Assembly: GCF_900143645.1 (NCBI RefSeq)
Contig: NZ_FRFD01000008.1
Coordinates: forward strand, 258,494-322,493
Direction: 5' to 3'
Length of the DNA: 64,000 nucleotides
Source of the DNA: Anaerocolumna xylanovorans DSM 12503
Lineage (GTDB): Bacteria; Bacillota; Clostridia; Lachnospirales; Lachnospiraceae
The notes under the pieces are model-generated. The model saw only the letters and a program-made list of their open reading frames with translations. It had not been told where the DNA came from and did no database searches. Of this stretch, positions 52,617 to 62,222 are shown piece after piece; position 1 is the first letter of the stretch; the number at the start of each line of letters is the position of its first letter. Position numbers and translations under genes: made by a program.

Positions 52617-53066
52617 GAAGTGTACCAGTAGGGTGGAACCGTTTGAAAAAAGAAACTCATGGGAGAGTTTTTCTTCATTAACAATAAGCAATTCACTAAA
52701 TTCTAATGTCATGTATCCGCTAGGCAGTGCAAAAGGACCTTCCTCTTTGGCAGGATGATAATTAAGAGCTTCCAGGCCGGAGTAAGTAAGCTGCCAGCTG
52801 TCAACCAAATCGGACAGCAGGAGCTTACAGGTCAGAACACCTTTCCGGTCAGCGCCTGATAAGAGGAGGCCGGATAAATAACAGCCCCGAAAGCCAAAAT
52901 TACCTTCATAGGCCTTTATAAAGGCTTTGGACAAATATTTTTTAGCCTCTAAATATTCTTCTACGTATAGTCTGGCTCTTTCCTCCCATATTTCCAGGGC
53001 TGCCTGACGCTTACTGTCTATTTCATTGTTTGTATCCATCCAAAGATCATATTCGAAGTATTTCAT
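52581..53066 (-). CDS. hypothetical protein (161 aa)
   Basis: GAGGTGG precedes ATG 53066 at normal spacing. The protein is acidic and soluble, with no signal peptide or motif that I recognise; ALPSGYMTLEFSELLIVNEEKLSHEFLFSNGSTLLV suggests a beta-rich C-terminus. Its end overlaps the convergent DUF434 gene. Confidence 0.6.
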   Translation of the reverse strand: MKYFEYDLWMDTNNEIDSKRQAALEIWEERARLYVEEYLEAKKYLSKAFIKAYEGNFGFRGCYLSGLLLSGADRKGVLTCKLLLSDLVDSWQLTYSGLEALNYHPAKEEGPFALPSGYMTLEFSELLIVNEEKLSHEFLFSNGSTLLVHFLRVTVKKINQP

Positions 53067-53224
53067 TATCTTACCACCTCTCTTTCCCTTGAAAGCATTT
53101 TATTATTAGTTTAAACCTTTTTTCATAATTTATTTCATACTTTATCATTGACATACTGTATTTAATGGTTGAAAATATTTTTATAAACAAAAATTTATGA
53201 ATACCTGGAGGAGGTATTAATATT

Positions 53225-54163
53225 ATGAGGGAAAACTTCACATTTCGGTCAATGGATGGGACTATAGTACATGGATACCGAATATGTCCGGAACCCGATG
53301 TACAGCTTAAAGGCATTGTTCAGATTGCCCATGGAATGGCGGAAACTTCGGAAAGATATGAAAGATTTGGAACTTCCCTGGCCGGACAGGGTTATCTTGT
53401 CTATGTCCATGACCACAGAGGACATGGAAAGACTGCCGGAGAGCTTGAAAACGTAGGATATTTAGCAGATAAGGATGGCTTCCTGTGGCTGGTAAGGGAT
53501 ATGCATCATCTGACAATTATTATACGAAAGAAATATCCGTCCCTGCCCTTGTTTTTGATGGGACATAGTATGGGTTCTTTTGCAGCACAAAGATACAGCA
53601 TGGAATATGGAAATGAGCTTAGCGGATTAATACTGTCCGGTTCTAACGGCAATCAGGGAATTATGCTAAAGGCCGGATACCTGATAGCGGCTATGGAAGT
53701 CAGGAAAAATGGCCGAAGGGCAAAAAGTGAGAAGATGGATAATCTTCTTTTCGGAGGATTTAATAAGATATTCAGTCCAAACAGAACTGATTTTGACTGG
53801 CTGACCAGAGAGGAAGAAGAGGTAGATAAGTATATAAAAGATCCATATTGCGGCACAGTATTTACCGGTGGATTTTTCTATGATTTCATCAAGGGACTGA
53901 TGGCAATCGAAAAGAAAAAGAACAGAAGAAGAGTGCCAAAGGATTTGCCCATGCTTATCATATCAGGGGATAAAGATCCGGTAGGAAAGTGTGGAAAAGG
54001 TGTAAAAAACCTCTATCAGATATATAAAAAGACCGGCGTTAAGGACATTACCTTAAAACTTTACAAGGACGGCAGGCACGAGCTTTTAAATGAACTTAAT
54101 AAAGAAGAAGTGACAGAGGAGATAATCGGCTGGTTAAAGGGACATAATAAGGATAATGAGTGA
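53225..54163 (+). CDS. alpha/beta hydrolase, lysophospholipase/monoacylglycerol lipase-like
   Basis: A 312-residue protein with the Hydrolase_4 pattern: AHGMAETSERYERF, YVHDHRGHGKT, the nucleophile elbow GHSMGSF, the Asp in ISGDKDPVG and the catalytic His in DGRHELLNE. No signal peptide is present. Family members hydrolyse monoacylglycerols or lysophospholipids in the cytoplasm or at the membrane. GGAGGAGG precedes ATG 53225. It stands alone with its own terminator. Confidence 0.87.
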   Translation: MRENFTFRSMDGTIVHGYRICPEPDVQLKGIVQIAHGMAETSERYERFGTSLAGQGYLVYVHDHRGHGKTAGELENVGYLADKDGFLWLVRDMHHLTIIIRKKYPSLPLFLMGHSMGSFAAQRYSMEYGNELSGLILSGSNGNQGIMLKAGYLIAAMEVRKNGRRAKSEKMDNLLFGGFNKIFSPNRTDFDWLTREEEEVDKYIKDPYCGTVFTGGFFYDFIKGLMAIEKKKNRRRVPKDLPMLIISGDKDPVGKCGKGVKNLYQIYKKTGVKDITLKLYKDGRHELLNELNKEEVTEEIIGWLKGHNKDNE

Positions 54164-54170
54164 AATAAAT

Positions 54171-54226
54171 AAGAGGGATTGCTGTAAAAACCTAGTGTAA
54201 CCGGTTATTTACAGAATCCCTCTTTT
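54171..54226 (+). terminator. terminator of the hydrolase gene
   Basis: AAGAGGGATT..CTGTAAA pairs with TTTACAGAATCCCTCTT, followed by TTTT at 54223-54226. Confidence 0.85.
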
Positions 54227-54262
54227 ATGTGTACGATCAGCGGACTCTAACGGTTGAAAGTA

Positions 54263-54420
54263 GTGTGTTCTGAATGCTGTCATCAGTTTACCGGTGAAAG
54301 TCCGGTCAGGATAATCGCTAGTAAGACTTGTGTGCTTTCGGGTGACGGATTGTGTTTAAGCAAGGTATGCCTATGTGAAATAAGTGCAAATTAGCAACCC
54401 GTGCATTCTCTGGCAGATTA
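54263..54420 (+). mobile_element. truncated group II intron, 5' end of domain I
   Basis: GTGTG at 54263 fits the GUGYG 5' splice end. It is followed by TTTACCGGTGAAAGTCCGGT and CAGGATAATCGCTAGTAAGACT, which resemble domain I of bacterial group II introns, then GGGTGACGGATTGTGTTTAAGC. Neither an intron-encoded reverse transcriptase nor domain V follows before the cas6 promoter, so only the 5' end is left. The rest of the 54164-54734 gap is AT-rich. Confidence 0.55.
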
Positions 54421-54671
54421 TAATAATCATCTTCTGTATGAAATTTTTTGAGTGAAATGTTAGTTACAATACATCATATGTTATGGTTGCAGTTGACTTC
54501 TACTAAGCGCTTATCTTAGATAAAATTTCAATACAAAATTGGCAATGAATGCAAATTTTGTTAAGGTTCTATTATAAAAAATTGAGACTATTTAAATTAT
54601 ATCTGAAATTGTATAATATTATTATGATTTTGTAAATTATTCGTTTATATAAAATAAGCGTTTAAAAATTA

Positions 54672-54703
54672 TTGACTATGCAGGAAGCATATGGTAATAT
54701 AAT
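54672..54703 (+). promoter_or_regulatory. promoter of the cas operon
   Basis: TTGACT (54672-54677), 17-base spacer, TAATAT (54695-54700); an overlapping TATAAT sits at 54698-54703 with 20-base spacing. It is about 30 bases before the cas6 start. Confidence 0.65.
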
Positions 54704-54734
54704 GTTATTAAATGTAAAATAAGGAGGTGATACC

Positions 54735-55442
54735 GTGAAAAATATTACTGTTTACCACATTGACTGCAAGATATACTTACTATCCGACATCTCATATAAC
54801 CGTATTTTGTCTGAAATTTCGGCTTATGTAGACTCTGCTCTTTCCTCTGATAGCAAGATGCTGGAGTTCCACCGTTCATACCGGTACAAGAATTATGTGC
54901 TGTCAGGATTTAAAGAGCTGGAGGCAGATAAATGTTATAAAGCAGGGAAAGTTTATTCATTTTCCCTCCGGTGCATACAAAAAGAATTATGTGATTTTTT
55001 TCTACAGAAACTCCCGAACAGCCAGACTCCAACGATAAAAGGGTTGGTAGCAGCTGTTAAGATTATTCCACCGCTTTTCCTAGAACGGCTCTATACTATA
55101 ACACCGGCTCTGATAAAAGTGGGGGGAGCCGGATATTGGAAAGGGAACCTGTCCTTTGACGAATATGAAAAGAGATTGTTTGCCAATTCGATAAAAAAGT
55201 ATAAGCAATTGACCGGTGAGGAGATAGATGAGAGTTTTACGCTTTATTCTCGTATACAATTTCTGAATCAGAAACCGGTAGCCAATCAATATAAAGGAAT
55301 AACCTTTTTGGGGGATAAACTTGAACTTTATATTTCTGATAATGAAATGGCACAAAAAATAGCCTTTATGTTATTGGGAACCGGAATAATGGAAAATAAT
55401 TCCAGAGGATACGGATTCCTGAATTATGCTGCTTTGCGCTAA
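54735..55442 (+). CDS. cas6: Cas6, type I-B crRNA endonuclease
   Basis: A 235-residue protein starting at GTG 54735 after AAGGAGGTGAT. Two RAMP-type ferredoxin folds are implied: an early HRSYRYKNYVLSGF segment, whose His is a candidate catalytic residue, and the C-terminal glycine-rich loop GTGIMENNSRGYGFLNY typical of Cas6. It would cut the array transcript within the repeats and leave an eight-base 5' handle. It is the first gene of the operon. Confidence 0.88.
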   Translation: MKNITVYHIDCKIYLLSDISYNRILSEISAYVDSALSSDSKMLEFHRSYRYKNYVLSGFKELEADKCYKAGKVYSFSLRCIQKELCDFFLQKLPNSQTPTIKGLVAAVKIIPPLFLERLYTITPALIKVGGAGYWKGNLSFDEYEKRLFANSIKKYKQLTGEEIDESFTLYSRIQFLNQKPVANQYKGITFLGDKLELYISDNEMAQKIAFMLLGTGIMENNSRGYGFLNYAALR

Positions 55443-55454
55443 GGAGGTGAAAGG

Positions 55455-57200
55455 ATGTTAAATGAATGTATGTCCATATTTGAGACTTATGCCGGAGCGG
55501 ATGTGGACAAGTTGATTTTAGATAATTACATACCTGCTAACGGCTTTTATTTGATATTGGAGGAAACAGAGACAGGTTTTCGGGAAAAGGAACAGTATGA
55601 AGTAATGCTGGATAAGAAAACCAGGAAATTAAATATAACCTTTGCCGAACAGGTATACATAAGCCGGTTGGATTATCATTCTTCACTGGTCGATATGAAT
55701 AAACCGGTGGACAGTAAAAAAATCATACAATCTAACAATTATCTGAGCTTCTGGATAAAGCAGGAGAGTTTGTCAAACGGCAAGCTTAATTCTGAAATCA
55801 TTGACGGTTATTATGAGGTACTGGCGGACCCTTACATGAAATACTCCAAGGGCAGGAACAAAGAGTTATACCAGATGGTGGAAGAAGAGGTTGGGCCTGT
55901 TAATCAGGAAAAGCTTATGAAGGTGAAGCAATGGGTGAAAGAGAATATTTTTCAACTGCCTTATGAGTTGTCAGGGAAGGATTATCTGAAAATATTTTTT
56001 CTCTGTGATGGAGTAAGTATAGAGCAGGAGGGAAAAAGATATCTGTTACCCAATCTCTTTAATAAAAACGATTATAATATTAGAATTGACGGTGATATTT
56101 ACGGATTACCAAATGAGAATATGGGACTTAACAGTAAGAAGCCTTATCTGGAAAATAAAAACCGGAAATATACGGTTCCTATGCTGCTTCGTACAAGCGA
56201 TTCCATGAAACGGAAGAAGTTCTTTGATTACCTTTGGGGGCTTGCATCCAAAGGGTATTATAACGTTTACTTTGATTCTAGGGGAAAGATTGTTCCGTTA
56301 GAACCTAAAGCAGCGCCAAGAGAGGCCCTTACCGGTTATTTTTTGCGAATTAGGAAAGATAAGAATGAAGCCGCCATTCTGGATATGGATACAGTTAATT
56401 TTTATCAGCCGGAGTTAAAAGAGTCTTTTTGGTTTGACAATATCCTAAATTTGGATACGAAAAAATTAGAGGGACATCGGTACGGAAAATACAATTATCT
56501 ATATGATATATGCGATATTGTCAATACGGAAATTTTTTCGAATTTTTTACTGGGAAATCTGTATAATGACCCCGGTGATATATCCTGTAATAATGATGAG
56601 GTAATAAAGGAAAATATTCTCATAGCAAGGAACAGGCTGTTTAACTGGTTTTTTAAGGGGTATACAAATGACATGGCAGAGCTGATGGAGAAAGTTTCTG
56701 TCAATCTGATTCAAAATACCATCTCGAATGGATATATGGAAAAAGTACAGCACCAGTTCAATGCTTATATATCTGTTTTAGAATATCTAAAAGGAGGGAA
56801 AGTAAAAATGGCAGATAGTATGGAAGAGGTTCGTGGTTCAATCAGGGATAAAATAAATCAAAGGGCTCATATACAGGCAGAAAGTGATGAAGAATACTAC
56901 TATGCAGCCGGGCAGCTTATCCGTTATTTTATATCCTTAAATAAATCCAAAAATAAAATGCATTCTCTGTTTAACCCATTCTTAACAATAAAAAAAGATG
57001 AATTATTAAAGCTAAGGCTGGAAGACTTATTCAAAAAATACAATTACGGTATTGATGTAACGAGTCCGCGGTTTAATAATATTTATACAATGATAACCCA
57101 TTATATACCCAAGGGAAGTATCAACCATACCTTCCTGATAGCAGGCTATATATCGAATAATCTGATTTACGAGAAAAAGGAGGAGAATGATAATGAATAA
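55455..57200 (+). CDS. cas8b: Cas8b (Csh1/TM1802-like), large subunit of the type I-B complex
   Basis: A 581-residue protein starting at ATG 55455, five bases after AGGAGGTG. Cas8 proteins are poorly conserved, so the call rests on position between cas6 and cas7, on size, and on resemblance of LDYHSSLVDMNKPVDSKKIIQSNNYLSFWIKQES to the Csh1/TM1802 branch. It recognises the PAM in the invading DNA and helps recruit Cas3. Its C-terminal helical region may supply the small subunit, since no separate cas11 gene is present; an internal start at ATG 56809, after AAAGGAGGG, could produce a separate Cas11-like fragment, as reported for other type I-B systems. Confidence 0.78.
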   Translation: MLNECMSIFETYAGADVDKLILDNYIPANGFYLILEETETGFREKEQYEVMLDKKTRKLNITFAEQVYISRLDYHSSLVDMNKPVDSKKIIQSNNYLSFWIKQESLSNGKLNSEIIDGYYEVLADPYMKYSKGRNKELYQMVEEEVGPVNQEKLMKVKQWVKENIFQLPYELSGKDYLKIFFLCDGVSIEQEGKRYLLPNLFNKNDYNIRIDGDIYGLPNENMGLNSKKPYLENKNRKYTVPMLLRTSDSMKRKKFFDYLWGLASKGYYNVYFDSRGKIVPLEPKAAPREALTGYFLRIRKDKNEAAILDMDTVNFYQPELKESFWFDNILNLDTKKLEGHRYGKYNYLYDICDIVNTEIFSNFLLGNLYNDPGDISCNNDEVIKENILIARNRLFNWFFKGYTNDMAELMEKVSVNLIQNTISNGYMEKVQHQFNAYISVLEYLKGGKVKMADSMEEVRGSIRDKINQRAHIQAESDEEYYYAAGQLIRYFISLNKSKNKMHSLFNPFLTIKKDELLKLRLEDLFKKYNYGIDVTSPRFNNIYTMITHYIPKGSINHTFLIAGYISNNLIYEKKEENDNE

Positions 57201-58200
57201 AAGAGTATACGGTGTAATTGGCATTTCATCTATTATGGCAAATTGGAATGCAGACTTTTCCGGTTATCCGAAGACAACTTCGGACGGAAGTGTATTTGGA
57301 AGTGATAAGGCATTGAAATATCCTATGAAAAAAATGTGGGAGAATGAAGGAGAAAAAGTCTTATATATCAAGTCCTTAAAGCTATCCAATGATAAGAAGA
57401 AAGAAGACATTACACTGGTGCCCCGTTCTTTAAAGGAGCGCTATGAGCAGTTGTTCCAGATTGAGGATTTATCAAAAAGCACAGATGCCGGACAGATTAT
57501 CAGAAATCTGTTTAAGGCCATTGATGTGAAGAACTTTGGTGCAACCTTTGCAGAAAAGCCGAGCAATATATCAATAACAGGAGCGGTCCAGATTGGGCAG
57601 GGCTTTAATAAATACGAAGATACCTCAACGGAGGAACAGCAGATATTATCCCCCTTCCGGGATGCCTCTAAGGATAGCCAAAAGGAAGAGGAAGCGAAAA
57701 GTTCCACTTTGGGAACCAAGATCGTAAGCAAGGAAGCACATTATGTATATCCCTTTACCATTAATCCCAGTGCGTACCAGGGGTATGTGGAAATGGGAGT
57801 AACGGAAGGCTATACGGAGGAGGATTATTTGAGATTTAAAAAAACAGCATTAACTTCCGCTACTTCTTACGCAACGAATTCCAAGGTAGGCTGCGAAAAT
57901 GAACTGGCAGTTTTTGTAGAAACAAAACCGGAGGTTTATTTGCCGAATCTGTCGGAATATGTAAGGTTTGAAAAAATCCCTAATATAACTAAGGAAAAGG
58001 GAAGCGCGGAGAAAGAAAGTGAAAATAGACCGGAGAGTAAAGCTGCCAATGAGATATACCTGCAATTCGGGGCATTATTAAAAGACCTGGCAGATAGTAT
58101 TCTGAAGGTTGAAATCTATTATAATCCCTATACTACGAAGCTGGTTGCGGATATCCCGGAGGCAAAGAGGTTTAATATCTTTACGCAAAAAGAGGTGTAA
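57193..58200 (+). CDS. cas7: Cas7 (Csh2/Csd2 family), crRNA-binding backbone
   Basis: Start placed at ATG 57193, nine bases after GGAGG; ATG 57187 is too close. The 335-residue protein begins with KRVYGVIGISSIMANWNAD and has NISITGAVQIGQGFNKY and KEAHYVYPFTINPSAYQGY, in keeping with Cas7 of type I-B. Several copies would coat the crRNA. It overlaps cas8b by eight bases. Confidence 0.87.
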   Translation: MNKRVYGVIGISSIMANWNADFSGYPKTTSDGSVFGSDKALKYPMKKMWENEGEKVLYIKSLKLSNDKKKEDITLVPRSLKERYEQLFQIEDLSKSTDAGQIIRNLFKAIDVKNFGATFAEKPSNISITGAVQIGQGFNKYEDTSTEEQQILSPFRDASKDSQKEEEAKSSTLGTKIVSKEAHYVYPFTINPSAYQGYVEMGVTEGYTEEDYLRFKKTALTSATSYATNSKVGCENELAVFVETKPEVYLPNLSEYVRFEKIPNITKEKGSAEKESENRPESKAANEIYLQFGALLKDLADSILKVEIYYNPYTTKLVADIPEAKRFNIFTQKEV

Positions 58201-58203
58201 GGG

Positions 58204-58944
58204 ATGGATATCTTAAAATTTTCCCTAAAGGGAAGGACAGCATTTTTTAAAAAGCCGGAAGTGAATACCTATTATTCCTTTACCTATGGAAATATTCATA
58301 AAGTAGCTTTATTAGGGATGTTTGGTGCAATACGGGGATATGGAGGCTATGCCTCTATGGAGACAAAAGGAACAGGGTACCCTGAATTTTATGAGAAGTT
58401 AAAGGAACTCCACCTCGGAATAGTTCCCCGTAATGAAAATGGGTTTATGCGGAAAAAAATACAATGGTTTAACAATTCGGTAGGATACGCTTCGGAAGAG
58501 CAGGGTGGGAATTTGATTGTCAAAGAACAATGGCTTGAAAATCCATCCTGGGATATCTATGTGGCGGTAGACTGTGAAGAGGCGAAAAAGCTGGCGGATG
58601 ATTTACTGTCCCACAGATGTATCTATCTTCCCTATCTGGGGAAGAATGACCACCCTGCCGACATTACCGGCGTTAGACCCTTGAAAGACTGTAAGGAAGT
58701 AAGTGGTTTTAAGAAGATTGATTCCTTATGTTTAAAGGAAAAGGTTTTCCATGGGGATATAACCGATTTTGAAGAGGAATATGAAGGTATTCCGGTATTT
58801 AAATATGAAGAGAGTCTTCCGGTAGCATTGAAACAGGAAACACAGATGTATCAGTACTGTACTTTTACACACAGTAACCTTCCGGTTGAAGGCTATGATG
58901 GTCCTGTTTATCAGCCGGATGACGAGACAGTAGTATTCTTTTAA
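58204..58944 (+). CDS. cas5: Cas5 (type I-B), crRNA 5'-handle-binding subunit
   Basis: A 246-residue RAMP protein with the early LKGRTAFFKKPEVNTYYSFTYG segment and the glycine-rich MFGAIRGYGGYASMET, typical of Cas5h/Cas5b. It caps the crRNA 5' end with Cas8b. It starts three bases after cas7, with GAGGTG at good distance. A terminator-like hairpin follows. Confidence 0.87.
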   Translation: MDILKFSLKGRTAFFKKPEVNTYYSFTYGNIHKVALLGMFGAIRGYGGYASMETKGTGYPEFYEKLKELHLGIVPRNENGFMRKKIQWFNNSVGYASEEQGGNLIVKEQWLENPSWDIYVAVDCEEAKKLADDLLSHRCIYLPYLGKNDHPADITGVRPLKDCKEVSGFKKIDSLCLKEKVFHGDITDFEEEYEGIPVFKYEESLPVALKQETQMYQYCTFTHSNLPVEGYDGPVYQPDDETVVFF

Positions 58945-58956
58945 TACCAAATTGTA

Positions 58957-58990
58957 AAGGCCGGAGCAGACAAAGAGTTCCGGCTTTTTT
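58957..58990 (+). terminator. terminator-like hairpin between cas5 and cas3
   Basis: AAGGCCGGA (58957-58965) pairs with TCCGGCTTT (58979-58987) including one G-U pair, and the T run continues to 58990. It should lower transcription of cas3, cas4, cas1 and cas2 relative to the interference-complex genes. Confidence 0.65.
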
Positions 58991-59049
58991 AAAAGCATAT
59001 TTGAAAGCTGCCTGCACCCTTTTGACAGCCTGATATAGGAGGAGAGAAA

Positions 59050-61674
59050 ATGTTAATAAACAGGGAAACGGTTCCTATCAGCAATATGCTGAATCCGGAA
59101 TATAACTTTTATGCGCATAAAAAGACAGAGGAAAATCTGAAACGTTCTAAGGATGAAACCATTGCGGAGCATACGGAGCGATGCGTATATCATTTTAAAA
59201 ATATTGTAAAAGAGAAAGGGCTGGAAGCGGTATTTTCCAATTTTGAGAAAAAGTGGCTTGATGGGTGTGGGAGTGAAGAGCTGGAATTATTTTGGGATAT
59301 GCTTTTAAATACCATAACCTTTCATGATATCGGCAAATTAAATCCTCTTTTTCAGAAAGATAAAATGAAGAATTCTCAATTTTCCAGAGAAAGAGGAAGG
59401 ATTGAGTTTGGTTCACAGCACTCTCTGATTTCAGCAGTTTTTTATTTGGAGTATTATCTGCCAAAGAGCAAGAGTTATGCCAAAGAAATCAGGAACCAAT
59501 TCAGGCTTTTAACCTATGTCAATGCTTATATTATATCCAGGCATCACAGCTCCCTGGAGCAGTTGGATAACTTCATATCAGACTTTTTCCTGAAAGAGGA
59601 TTACAAAGATAAATGGGAAATCATAGTCAGTGAATTTGGTAAATTTCTGACGAAAGAAGCAGATTTTATGAAGGAAGGTTATGGAAAGAGAGTAAGGACA
59701 GAGCTAGAAAAATGTTGTCCTAAGGACGGAGAGGGCAGCATTCTTTTGTATGCTTATGAAAAGCTGCTATATTCGCTGCTGATTGCTTCGGATTATTATG
59801 CTACTACGGAATACAGTGATGAGTATATTTTGGATTCTCATGGAACCTTGGAGGACATGAGCTATATTATAGAAAGTTACGGAAAATCTATGGTAATGCA
59901 AAATATCCGGGCTTATCAGCAGGGAGAGAAAAAGGAAGGAAAGATAAGGACAGAAGATGAAAAGGCGGGGGAGAGCTGGTGGGAGGAAAGAAATATGAAT
60001 ATCCTCCGCAGTGAATTATTTTTGGAGGCAGAAAGGGAACTGATCCGGAATAAGGAAGAAAGAATATTTTATCTGGAAGCACCCACAGGAAGTGGAAAAA
60101 GTAATACGGCTCTAAACTTAAGCTTTCGTCTTATGGAACTTTGTACGGAGATGAAAAAGTTATGGTATATCTATCCTTTTAACACTCTGGTAGAGCAAAA
60201 TATGCATTCTTTGGAAAAAATATTCGGACAGGATCAGGACATCTTAAAACAAATAAGGGTTGTCAATTCTATAACACCCATTGGGACAATATACAGCAAT
60301 AAAATGTATACGAAAGAAAGCGGTACAAAGGAGAATGAGCAAGAGTTAAATGAATATGTAAAGGCTCTTCTGGACCGACAGTTTTTCCATTATCCCATTA
60401 CACTTTCCACCCATGTGACCTTATTTGACATTTTGTTTGGCGGAAGAAGAGAATCCGGATTTGGTTTTTATCAAATAGCAAACAGTGTAATCATATTAGA
60501 TGAGGTTCAAAGCTACCGGAATGAAATATGGACGGAAATTATTCACTTCTTAAAGGTATTTGCAGAAGCACTTAATATGAAGATTATCATAATGTCAGCA
60601 ACTCTCCCGGACTTGGACCGGCTTAGCCTGGAGCAGACGAAGGCAGTAAGACTCATAAAGGACCGTGAGCGTTATTTCAAACATCCGGTATTCAAAAACC
60701 GTGTGGAATTGCGCTATGACTTATTGAAAATCCAGGAAGTGGAGGAGCAGTTAACAAAATATATCAAGGAATATTTAAATGATGGGAAAAAAGTATTAGT
60801 CGAGTTTCTATATAAAACATCCGCTGATAATTTCTTTCGTCAGATATGCTGCGACGCGGATGTCACCTGCAAGGTTCGTTTGATGACAGGAGACGATAAC
60901 AGCATGGAGCGTAACAATATCCTAAAGGAGCTGGAAGAAGAGCCGGATGAAACAGGCTTTTTATTAATTGCTACTCAGGTGATAGAAGCAGGGGTAGACA
61001 TTCAAAATATGGATGTTGGTTTTAAGAATATTTCGATGCTGGATTCGGAAGAACAGTTTATGGGCAGAATAAACCGTTCTTGCTTGAAGGAAGGGATTGT
61101 ATATATCTTTCGGTTGGACGAACCCCGTACAATATATGGCAGAGATGTCAGACTCGAGAAAGCATTGACGCTGGATTCCCCAAAAATGCGTGATGTATTG
61201 ACACAAAAGTCCTTTGCCGTATTTTATGAAGAGGTATTTAACAAGATACAGCAGATAAATCGTTCCCTGGATGTTAAAAAAAATCTGCAGGAATTCTGGG
61301 AGCAGACAGGCAGATTAAATCAGCAGGAAGTGAGTGAGAGAATGTATCTGATTAATGAGGACGAACGGCAGGTCCCTGTATTTTTGGCAAGAGAAATCAG
61401 GGTTTCAGAAGATGAGGTACTAAAAGGGAAGGAGGTCTGGATGGCTTATGAGGAATTATTACAGGAGAAAAACCTGAAATATGCTGAAATGAAAGTAAGA
61501 CAATCTATTATCCAAAGCCAAATGAGTTATTTCATCTATCACATTAAAAAAGGAATCCCTATAGCCTACAACAGGCAGGTTGGCGAAATCTATTATATTG
61601 AAGACGGAGAACAATATTTTGATAATGGTAAGTTGGACCGTAAGAAATTAGAAAACCAGTCAGAAATACTATAA
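59050..61674 (+). CDS. cas3: Cas3 nuclease-helicase (HD domain fused)
   Basis: An 874-residue protein. The N-terminal HD nuclease has H41, H92-D93 (FHDIGK), GSQHSLISA and SRHHSS. The superfamily 2 helicase has Walker A APTGSGKS (344-351), the DEVQ box (484-487), MSATLPDL and VIEAGVDIQNMDVGFKN...QFMGRINR. It unwinds and degrades target DNA once the complex binds. Both active sites look intact. GGAGGAG precedes ATG 59050. Confidence 0.95.
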   Translation: MLINRETVPISNMLNPEYNFYAHKKTEENLKRSKDETIAEHTERCVYHFKNIVKEKGLEAVFSNFEKKWLDGCGSEELELFWDMLLNTITFHDIGKLNPLFQKDKMKNSQFSRERGRIEFGSQHSLISAVFYLEYYLPKSKSYAKEIRNQFRLLTYVNAYIISRHHSSLEQLDNFISDFFLKEDYKDKWEIIVSEFGKFLTKEADFMKEGYGKRVRTELEKCCPKDGEGSILLYAYEKLLYSLLIASDYYATTEYSDEYILDSHGTLEDMSYIIESYGKSMVMQNIRAYQQGEKKEGKIRTEDEKAGESWWEERNMNILRSELFLEAERELIRNKEERIFYLEAPTGSGKSNTALNLSFRLMELCTEMKKLWYIYPFNTLVEQNMHSLEKIFGQDQDILKQIRVVNSITPIGTIYSNKMYTKESGTKENEQELNEYVKALLDRQFFHYPITLSTHVTLFDILFGGRRESGFGFYQIANSVIILDEVQSYRNEIWTEIIHFLKVFAEALNMKIIIMSATLPDLDRLSLEQTKAVRLIKDRERYFKHPVFKNRVELRYDLLKIQEVEEQLTKYIKEYLNDGKKVLVEFLYKTSADNFFRQICCDADVTCKVRLMTGDDNSMERNNILKELEEEPDETGFLLIATQVIEAGVDIQNMDVGFKNISMLDSEEQFMGRINRSCLKEGIVYIFRLDEPRTIYGRDVRLEKALTLDSPKMRDVLTQKSFAVFYEEVFNKIQQINRSLDVKKNLQEFWEQTGRLNQQEVSERMYLINEDERQVPVFLAREIRVSEDEVLKGKEVWMAYEELLQEKNLKYAEMKVRQSIIQSQMSYFIYHIKKGIPIAYNRQVGEIYYIEDGEQYFDNGKLDRKKLENQSEIL

Positions 61675-61694
61675 TAAATTCAGGGAGGATTATT

Positions 61695-62189
61695 ATGCAG
61701 GTAAACGGAACTTTAATGAATTATTATTTTCATTGTAAACGCCAGTGCTATCTCCATGGAATCCGGTTAAATTTAGAGGATAACAGTGAAAGTGTTAAAA
61801 TTGGAAAAGCTTTGCATGAAGAAAAAGAAATGAAAATGGCAGATTCGGAAATAGAAATCGGTAATGTCAAGCTGGATGGATTAACATCAAAATATCTGGT
61901 AGAAATAAAAAAATCAGATGCCGATGTGGAAGCTAGTAAGTGGCAGATATTATTATATCTTAAAATATTGAAGAATAAGGGTGTAATCAGGGAAGGAAAA
62001 CTGGAATTTGTTGAAAAGAATAAGCAGGCAAAAAATATAGTTTACGTCAGTTTAAGTGAAGAGAACGAAAAGCAGCTTGATGACTATATCAATGAGATTG
62101 AAGATTTGCTTCTTCGGGATGAAGTACCGGTCGTATTAAATAAGCCCACTTGTAAAAAATGTGCCTATTATGAATATTGCTATATTTAA
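61695..62189 (+). CDS. cas4: Cas4 nuclease (adaptation)
   Basis: A 164-residue protein with the RecB-like core: GKALHEEKE, LDGLTSKYLVEIKKSDAD (E-x-K) and SKWQILLYL (Q...Y). The iron-sulfur cysteines are C16 or C20 near the N-terminus and the C-terminal CKKCAYYEYC group. It trims prespacers and selects those with a correct PAM. It lies 20 bases after cas3 and before cas1. Confidence 0.92.
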   Translation: MQVNGTLMNYYFHCKRQCYLHGIRLNLEDNSESVKIGKALHEEKEMKMADSEIEIGNVKLDGLTSKYLVEIKKSDADVEASKWQILLYLKILKNKGVIREGKLEFVEKNKQAKNIVYVSLSEENEKQLDDYINEIEDLLLRDEVPVVLNKPTCKKCAYYEYCYI

Positions 62190-62222
62190 TATCTGCGTAT
62201 ATAAGAAGGAAAGGTGAGATAA

